Below, piece by piece: positions 57,349 to 64,000 of a stretch of 64,000 bases of DNA. Each line of letters opens with the position of its first letter. Within the stretch, counting starts at the first letter, position 1. The position numbers and the translations under genes were made by a program. The DNA is taken from the NCBI GenBank assembly GCA_016808115.1, contig JAEQBH010004552.1:248001-312000 (forward strand), written 5' to 3'. Source of the stretch: Tetrastigma voinierianum. Taxonomy: Eukaryota > Streptophyta > Magnoliopsida > Vitales > Vitaceae. The notes beneath the pieces were generated by a model. The model was not told the DNA's origin. It made no database searches and saw only the letters and a program-made list of their open reading frames with translations.

Positions 57349-58305
57349 TCGGTGAGGACTCGGGACATAAGTTGGTCGTAATAGGCGTTCAGTAGGTTCA
57401 TGAAATTGCTTGAATGTGATTGGGTGCCATGCGTGTATAGGTGGGGGTAACTCATGTAGGAAGTATCTCTATTGAGTTTTCCTCCACCCTGTCGGGATCT
57501 ACCAGCGTTTAGTCACAGGGACGTGGAAGCGACACTCATTAGAGGGCGTTTGAGAAGAAAGCCGACTTGTGGCTTTGATTTTGTATAACATGTATTAGAA
57601 TGATAAACTTTTAATATATGTTTGTGTTAAGAGTAATGTGTTAACTCTTGAACCATGTAATATATTTGGTTGGGATATGTTTTGATGAGTATTGATGCAG
57701 GGGCCCAAGTGGCCATTTTGCTAATTTTATTCATATGTGGACCACAATGTGGTCATTGTAAACTTGTTGGAGACGAGGTTTGTACATTGGGTTGAGCTCC
57801 GTACAAAGGAGACTACGCTAGATTTTCATGATGAATATTGGTTACCCGATATCCATGTATTAGCGGGTTGGCCGGGTTTGTCGATAAGCCCCGTTTTGGG
57901 CGTCCTGACTAAGGTAAGCGATTACCTTGGGGCTCGGTGGAGAGCTTAGCGAGTAAATGAAAACCTAAGGGATTGAGGACTTGGGCTTAGGTCATGGTCG
58001 TAAGTTATAAGAACACCACAATTTAGGCGTGGCTGGTATAGGTTAGGTATGTGATTACCTAGACGATCGCTGGGACGAGGATTCAGACATACATGTGCGT
58101 GTTTACTGTGGTTGTGTGATTGTGTGTTATGAATTGTAATTGATTTGTATGCTTGGTGAGTAGCATAGGAGAAAATGTTGAACACTAGGGTCGAGAAAAT
58201 GTAACCTTAGGTGTTCGAGAAATTTTGGACAAAATGGTCCAGAATTAAATGAAAAAAAAAATGGATAAAATAAATTTCAATAAATTTATTTGGGTTATTG
58301 GAAAA

Positions 58306-58308
<3 letters not shown>

Positions 58309-58364
<56 letters not shown>

Positions 58365-58368
58365 CCTG

Positions 58369-58410
<42 letters not shown>
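58309..58410. repeat. Compound (AT)n microsatellite
   Basis: Two perfect AT runs (58309-58362 and 58371-58410) are separated by AACCTGCT. They are self-complementary and prone to length change. Confidence 0.95.
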
Positions 58411-58414
<4 letters not shown>

Positions 58415-58669
58415 GGAGTTTTCAATAATTGGGAATGAGAAAAAAAATGATGTGAAATTTTTTTTTTTAAGGTTTATAATGTGTAAGCGGAAGAAAATGA
58501 ATAAAATAAATTTTAATAAATTTATTTGGTTTACTGGAAAATGAGAGAAAAAAAAATAATAACATATTATTTTTTTTGGGTAGTTTGTTTTCCAGTAGCA
58601 TGAATGAAAAAAAAAAAAACGGTTTTGGCAATTGGATGGGCTGCGCGGCCAGGTCCGCGATCCTGATGG

Positions 58670-58990
58670 AAATTGTATCGTGACATATCTAAGCGCGGCT
58701 TGTTGGGGGCGTGTCGCGATCGACCAAATTTTATGTTGATTAGGGCGACTTGGTAGTGAGTGTATCCGCGATGCGATCGTTGTATCGTGACCAGCGTGGT
58801 AGCCCACTGGGGGTGCGTCCACGATACAGGTCTTTTTAACCGCGACAAGCGGGCGACTGGTTGTGGGCATGTCTGATACAATTTATTATTATCGTGATAG
58901 GGCGAAGAGGTATATTACCCCAGTTGTGTCGCGATACTGCAATTGCAGGGAACAGCGATATCAACGCAGACTGGCCGTGAGTATGTCATG
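58670..58990. repeat. Palindromic units of about 54 bp in the E3 leader
   Basis: Units begin near 58672, 58718, 58772, 58826, 58870 and 58927 with GTGTCGCGAT, GTGTATCCGCGAT, GTCCACGATAC, CATGTCTGATAC and GTGTCGCGATAC. Each is followed by a partial reverse complement such as TTGTATCGTGAC. Between them a GGGCGACTGGTTGTGGG-like spacer recurs. This is the counterpart of the arrays in A and E1. Confidence 0.75.
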
Positions 58991-59544
58991 ATCTGGTAGT
59001 ATTCTGTTGGGGCAACCCAACTGCGATACATTATGAGGTGTGACACGGCGATCTGAGGCTCCGAGCCTGCGCGACACGGTCGGGGCTAAGCTTTACTAAC
59101 CACGGTAGGCCATAAGCCACGACCGGCGTCGTGTGTGCATTTACTGGGCCCGATCTTGTAGCGACACGATAGCGATGCGACGATTCAGTGTGCACATGGT
59201 GCTGACCCGAGTTTTGGACTCGGTGCACTTTTGATCTTGTTCATGAACCTTGTTCACATGATTTTCTAAATAAAAGAAGCATAAAAAATCGCTCAAATAA
59301 ATTAAAATAAATTAAATAAAATCAAATGAAATAAAATCTTTTAAAAATGAAATTTTATAAAATAAAATTTTTGTTGTTGATTTTGATTTGATATATTGAA
59401 TTATCGTCTTGCGATTCCTACTATGAATGTATGGACATTGTGCATAAAATATTTTTACACATTATATGAATAGTGTCTGAGGAATTTGTGTTTATGCTTT
59501 AGAGAAACTGCATTGAATTTTAACTTGCCATTTGACATGTGTAG

Positions 59545-60410
59545 ATGGCTAGTCGAGGGCGTCCACGAGGAGTGCGGTCGAGCCATGCCGTGTTGACTAG
59601 CATGCCTTTGTTAAGGGGCGCCGGGATTCGCGACTGCGCTGTGCACATGCTGGTGTAGCAGTGAGTCGGGGAGAGTCAGAGCCAACCTCGAGAGGTTTGG
59701 AGCATATCATCATCGACATTCACGGGAAGTCCGATGGTGGCAGACCATTAGTTCATCTGGTCGAGAAGGCGTTAGAACCATGAAGATTACCTCGACACGA
59801 TGAGGTTAAACCCCAGTTGCGTTGGTAGGGTGAGCCCAGTATGGTGGGCCCCGGGCAAAGAACTCTAGAGACCTAGAGGCGATGACATGGGCAGAGTTCC
59901 AGGAGTTGTTCATGGGTAAGTATTTTCTAGGATACTACGAGGCATGAAGGCTTAAGTTCCTAAATTTGACGAGGGGGACGATGGTGTGATTGATTATGTG
60001 TTTAGATTCATGGAGCTGGCGGTTTTGTGATGTTATGTGGCCCGCGGACATGGCCCAGTTCGGGAGATTTGAGAATGGGGTGAAGTTGTCCGTCGAAGCG
60101 GATTATAGGACTCCATCTCTGAGGACATGGACTTCCCCATGGTTGGGATTTGCCGAGCCGTAGAAGAGATCGAGGATGCTCGAGCACTTTCGGGATCGCG
60201 GGTGTTAGTAGCGAAGGAAGGAGAGTCGACCTTCTTCTAGTTGGGGAAAAGCGGGCTTAGTTCACGAGGGTTCCGGGGCCGCGCCATCCGGGCGAGGGAC
60301 GGTCGGGGTTGTCGTACGGGGTTGGGCGGATGGTGTGCTATCATTGCCCGGCAACCGGGACATATGAGGAGGAGTGCAGCACACCTGAGACGGTACACGT
60401 GTTGTTTTTT
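59545..60410 (+). pseudogene. gag of E3
   Basis: It starts MASRGRPRGVRSSHAV, an arginine-rich N-terminus shared with A. Capsid landmarks in changing frames are GREGVRTMK near 59760, AMTWAEFQELFMGKYF near 59882-59930, RLKFLNLTRGTMV near 59952-59990, and FGRFENGVKLSVEADYRTPS near 60058-60115. The zinc knuckle at 60336-60377 has CYHC in one frame and RQPGHMRR in the next, so a one-base insertion splits it. It is directly followed by the end of the protease, so most of the protease is missing. Confidence 0.82.
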
Positions 60411-61300
60411 AGGGGGACAAGCATGATATTTTGCCCCAAACAGTGTACGAGTCTAGGTGTCAGGGACAATTAGAAGGTTGGCTAGCGAGCCTTACCCTAG
60501 ATGACGGTGAGACTTAGATCACCTCGAAGTAGTCGTGAGGTATGAGGATGTTTTTCGGATAAAATTGTGGGATTGCCTCCGCGAGGTTGTAGACTTAGCT
60601 ATCGAGTTACACCTGTAGTGCGTCGCCCACCATCTCACATGACCGCATAGGATGGCTGGTTGGTTGCGAGACTCGAGTCAATTTACGGGAGCTATTGGAT
60701 AAGGGGGTTCATTAAGGCGAGAACTTCGCCATGGGGCGCTCTGGGTTTATTTGCAAAGAAGAAGGATAAGACCCTTCATTGTGTACATTGATTACGGGCA
60801 CTTGAGCAGGAGTTCACGTCCCGAATGTTACCGCTACTAAGAGTTGATGATTTGTTTCATCGGTTGAGGGCGAATTACACTCGAGAGATGAACCTTCGTA
60901 TTGGTTACCGTCGGTGAGGGTTAGGGACGGATATCTACTGAGCCGGCGTTCTGAGCGTTATGGGCACTTTCGGTTTACGGTGATGCCCTTTGGATTGACA
61001 AAATGCGCTAGTGGCATTCATGGACCTCTCATGCGCATAGGGTGTTCCAACCGCATTTGGATCGGTTGTCGTTGGCTTGATGGATGACATCTTGATTTAT
61101 TCTCAGTCAGAGTGGGAGCTTGAGTAGCATTTGAGGAATGTATTACAGTGGCTGAGAGACCATCGGTTGTATGCAATAAGTTCGAGTAAGTGCGAGGTTT
61201 GGCTTCTCAGAGGTGAGATTTTGGGACTTGTGGTGTCGGCGTCGGGCGTGTGTCGGTAGACGCGAGAGATTACGAAGTGGTGATGAGTTGGGAGAGGTCG
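60411..61300 (+). pseudogene. Protease tail and reverse transcriptase of E3
   Basis: SEPYPR near 60487 and the LREVVDLAIELHL stretch near 60570 form the protease-RT linker. Then come SPWGALWVYLQRRR-like sequence near 60728, VDDLFHRLRANYTREMNLRIGY near 60843-60910, RYGHFRFTVMPFGLTK near 60955-61000, and LMDDILIYSQSEWELE at 61077-61124. The catalytic box therefore reads L-M-D-D with both aspartates present. EILGLVVS marks the end of the palm region near 61216. Frameshifts are at about 60760, 61005 and 61050. Confidence 0.85.
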
Positions 61301-61830
61301 AAGTTAGTCTTGAATCACAGCAGTTTCTTAAGATTAATTTGGGTATTACAGGGAGATTCATTGAGGATTTCTCCGTTAAGCGACACCTATGTGAGATGAC
61401 CCGGAAGGAGGTCGAGTTTGATTAGGATGATGGAGTGTGAGGCGTTCCGAGATTTGAAGGAGGCACCGCCCGGCTCCCATATTGATAGTCGGGATAAGGG
61501 ACGGGGTTATAGTGTATTGTGATGCTCGGTAGGGCCCGGGATGTGTTTTGATGGCGCTCCGAAGGGTAGTATCTTATGGTTCCGTCGATTGAGAATCATG
61601 AGCAAAATTACCCTACACATGACATGGAGTTAGCAACCATAGTCTTCACCTTGAAGATTTGGTGCCCTTATTTATGCGAGAGTTGAGGAATTGACCTTTC
61701 GGACCACAAAGTCACGAAGTATATTTCCATGCCAATTTGGACCTCGATATGAGAGCAACGCGAAATGGATGGAGTTCTAGAGTTATGACTTCACTTTGCA
61801 TTACCATCTGGTAAGGAAAATGTGGTGGCG
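61301..61830 (+). pseudogene. RNase H of E3
   Basis: EAFRDLKEAPPGSHIDSRDK near 61441-61500 corresponds to the AFxxLKxxLxxAPVLxxPD lead-in. NYPTHDMELAT-like residues lie near 61610-61640 and SYDFTLHYHLVRK near 61780-61820, where relatives have YDFTLHYHPGKANVVADALSR. Frame changes at about 61560 and 61690 destroy the active site. Confidence 0.78.
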
Positions 61831-63375
61831 ATGCACTTTCAGTCGAGAGATCGAGGGAACGTGGCTAGTATAGCTTCTACCGGGAGTGGAAGTGCTCGAG
61901 CGTGGACGGTTTGGCGTTCTGATGCACAACGGCGAGCTCCGAGTCGTTGGGGAGTTTAGTAGCCACCGCGAGTCTCACATTGAGAAGAGTGATCGAGTCA
62001 GGGGACCCGGGACGGAGATAGTGTCCATCATGGGCCAGGGATCTGACGAAATTTTGGGCCGAATCCATAGCGGATGGTAGTCTTGATATAGAGGGCGGTA
62101 TGGTTCCCAGTTAATGGGTGAGAGAGGATATTCTCGAGGGAGTTTCCAACTGCTCTCGGTTTCCATGCATCGGTGGCAATTTACCGGGATCTTCGTCGTC
62201 GGTATTGCGGAGCGGAATGAAGAGACACGCGGGGATTTGTTCGATGATGTCTCGCGTGTCGACGGGTTAAGGTTGAGCACGGAAGCCCGACAAGGCTACG
62301 CCCCGATACGTGGAGGTGGTTGGTGGAAGTGGGAGCAACGTCAGTATGGTTGTGACTACTTTCCACGAGACCGCCGCGAGACATGATGTTGGTATGGGTG
62401 ATAGTGGGCCAGGCTCACGAAGTCGACACATTTTCTAATATCGCGGATGACCTTCACATTAGAGAAGTTTGTCGGTTGGCATGTTTGAGGAGATGGTAAA
62501 CTACGTAGGCTCTACCGATATCCATGGTGTCGGATAGGGCAGGGTTTGTGCACTTTTGGAAGAGTTTCCAAGTATGAACCTGGCCCAGCCATGAGTACGC
62601 TTTCCACGCAACGGGTGAGATGGTGAGGAGAGGACCTCTGAGGTGTTAGAGGGCGTCTTTGCGAGCATCGTCACGGATCATAGGGTAGTAGGAAGAGCGC
62701 TTGCCGCAGGTGGAGGTCGCTTCTGATAATGGTGGTATCACAGTCTTTCCCTTATGAGGCATTTGTATGGGAGGCCATGCAAATCATTATGTTGAATGAG
62801 GTGGGAGAGGCTCCATCAATGGTCGATCTAAGTGGGAACCTCCAGAGGTGAGCTTGATGCGACGACGTCTTCTCATGTCTCGAGGCACAGCCCAGAAGAG
62901 CTATGCGTGTGCGTCTTCGAACCTTAGAGGACCGAGGGTTGGGGATTACGTCTTCTTTAAGGTGTTGACTAAGAGAGGAGTGGTCAGGTTCGGTAAGCAA
63001 GGGAAGTTATCGCCGAGGTTTATCGGGCCTTTTGAGATACTGAGGGAGTAGGCGCTGCGGCGTGCCGTTTGGCTTTCTGCCTTCCCGGCATGTGGCGGTG
63101 TCCATGAGGTCTTTCACCTCTCCATGCTGGGAGGGTACACTCCGGATCCGGCTCATGTAGTAGATTAGGGAGGAACAGGGTTGACGGATGGTTAGCCCGA
63201 GGGAGGGACCGGTATGCATTATAGATAGTAGAGATCTGTGTTTTTTGACATAAGGCAGGTGAGAGGCCCAGTGAGAGTCTTATGGCAGCAGGTGGGTGTA
63301 GTCAACGTGGAGCTCGAGGGACACGATGCGGAGCCATATCCCTTCTTGTTTAGGGATGAAGATTACGTGGTTTAG
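61831..63375 (+). pseudogene. Integrase of E3
   Basis: The core is heavily decayed between 61900 and 62700; IHYGW/AEFGRIHSGW-like traces are not decisive. Clear C-terminal parts are PYEAFVWEAMQIIML near 62753, an open stretch at 62848-63051 with SRGTAQKSYACASSNLRGP, GDYVFFKVLTKRGVVRFGKQ and GKLSPRFIGPFEILRE, then SMLGGYTPDPAHVVD near 63120-63165 and YPFLFRDEDYVV ending at 63375. The same C-terminal order is seen in A, which places both in one chromovirus family. Confidence 0.82.
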
Positions 63376-63489
63376 TTGTTTAGTACTTAAATGACTGGAT
63401 TTACATGCATAAGTATAAAATTTTTGTTTACATATATGTAGTTATTATAGAAGAGTATGAGGTGCAGATGAGAGCTAACTTGAGGGAAG
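63376..63489 (+). other. 3' untranslated region and polypurine tract of E3
   Basis: AT-rich sequence is followed by TTGAGGGAAGG next to the LTR, a decayed form of the AAGGAGGGGAGAA tract of A. Confidence 0.6.
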
Positions 63490-64000
63490 GCTGAGCCAGA
63501 GAAATTCCATTTTGAAAAAGACAAAATAGTAATTTAGTAAAATCTAAATTTTTCTGAATCTGGATGATAAAATGGTTTCCTTATTAGATATCTATGAAAT
63601 CTATTCTGCATCATTCAATAAATTTGGGGATAGGAATTTCATTTAAACAGAGTTAATAGATTTTATAGTAAAAAGCAGGGTTTGAGGGCATGAAATTGCG
63701 AAACAAGAGATCACCTAATACATGTACTCATGTGACACATGTTGCATGAGTAGAGATAATGGAAATGGACGGCCTAGATAGGTGTCAAGTGCCAAAAATC
63801 CTAAAATAAGGAACATGATTGGAATTTTGGTGTTAATGAGGAAAAGACAAAAGTTGAATAATGGTCTTCTTCTCTCCAAAAGACAGCAGACGTGGGGACT
63901 GGTTTTGTACGGGGGCTGGATTTTCATTTTAGAGGTATGCCTTCTCTCTAGGATTCAGACAATCGGACCAGTCGGTTTCGTGAGACATCAGGAGAAAGTT
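63490..64000 (+). repeat. 3' LTR of E3, cut by the window edge
   Basis: It matches 44423-44960 in order: GAGAAATTCCATTTTGAAAAA, ACATGTACTCATGTGACACATG, GAAATGGACGGCCTAGATAG, GACAAAAGTTGAATAATGGTCTTC, then TCGGTTTCGTGAG. The rest lies outside the window. Confidence 0.85.

Larger units (their letters stand above)
57903..59544 (+). other. Untranslated leader of E3
   Basis: It matches the leaders of A and E1: AAGCGATTACCTTGGGGCTCGG just behind the LTR, TTAGGTCATGGTCG near 57990, and GTATGCTTGGTGAGTAGCA near 58147. AT-rich sequence with microsatellites follows, then the GC-richer palindromic array. The primer site is decayed (TGACTAAGG near 57906). Confidence 0.7.

Noticed and set aside
58295..58870. 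A 191-codon minus-strand open frame
   Set aside because: It runs through an AT microsatellite and the leader of E3 opposite to the element's genes; low-complexity content only.

Overview
The window looks like plant nuclear DNA, from a flowering plant by the retrotransposon lineages present. I could not identify the species and found no host gene. Nearly all of it is long-terminal-repeat (LTR) retrotransposons inserted into one another and then decayed. Ty1/copia, Ty3/gypsy chromovirus (Tekay/Del-like) and Ty3/gypsy Athila-like sequences are all recognisable. Every protein-coding stretch carries frameshifts and stops, so all are annotated as pseudogenes. Boundaries rest on repeats read by eye (LTR pairs, TG...CA ends, target-site duplications, primer-binding sites, polypurine tracts), not on a computed alignment.

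Layout, left to right. (1) 1-2450: the 3' end of a Ty1/copia element, plus strand. (2) About 2451-3059 and 13156-14090: an older AT-rich unclassified sequence split by element E1. (3) E1, 3060-13150, minus strand: a chromovirus-type element with a perfect 5-bp target duplication (CAAAT), a gag gene but no recognisable pol. A related solo LTR (10555-12545) sits inside its 5' LTR. (4) A minus-strand copia element in two pieces: RNase H end at 14091-14678, reverse transcriptase at 41731-43190. The pieces are separated by an LTR 'G' (14679-15010, 26575-28695, 40652-41730). G contains a second solo LTR 'D' (15011-15254 and 25007-26574), which contains complete element A (15255-25001, TSD ACATG). 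G also contains complete Athila-like element C (28696-40651, TSD ATGAG). (5) LTR fragment F, 43193-44422. (6) E3, 44423 to beyond the right edge, plus strand: a chromovirus-type element whose 5' LTR is split by Athila-like element N (45707-57348, minus strand).

Within the full-length copies the expected order is visible: LTR, primer-binding site (initiator-tRNA-Met type in A, tRNA-Asp type in C and N), untranslated leader, gag, protease, reverse transcriptase, RNase H, integrase, polypurine tract, LTR. The chromovirus-type elements A, E1 and E3 share a long leader with iterated palindromic units of about 50 bp around a TTGTATCG(C/T)GATACAA-like core. That is the most interesting non-coding structure in the window. 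Other notable points are the gag-only structure of E1, the hairpin-forming 64-bp repeats in the LTRs of A, the GCGAAATTTTCGC-type palindromes in the LTRs of C, a CpG-dense block in the leader of A, and a roughly 2-kb GC-rich block of unknown origin behind the integrase of C. I saw no CRISPR array, rRNA, tRNA gene or new defence or metabolic system.
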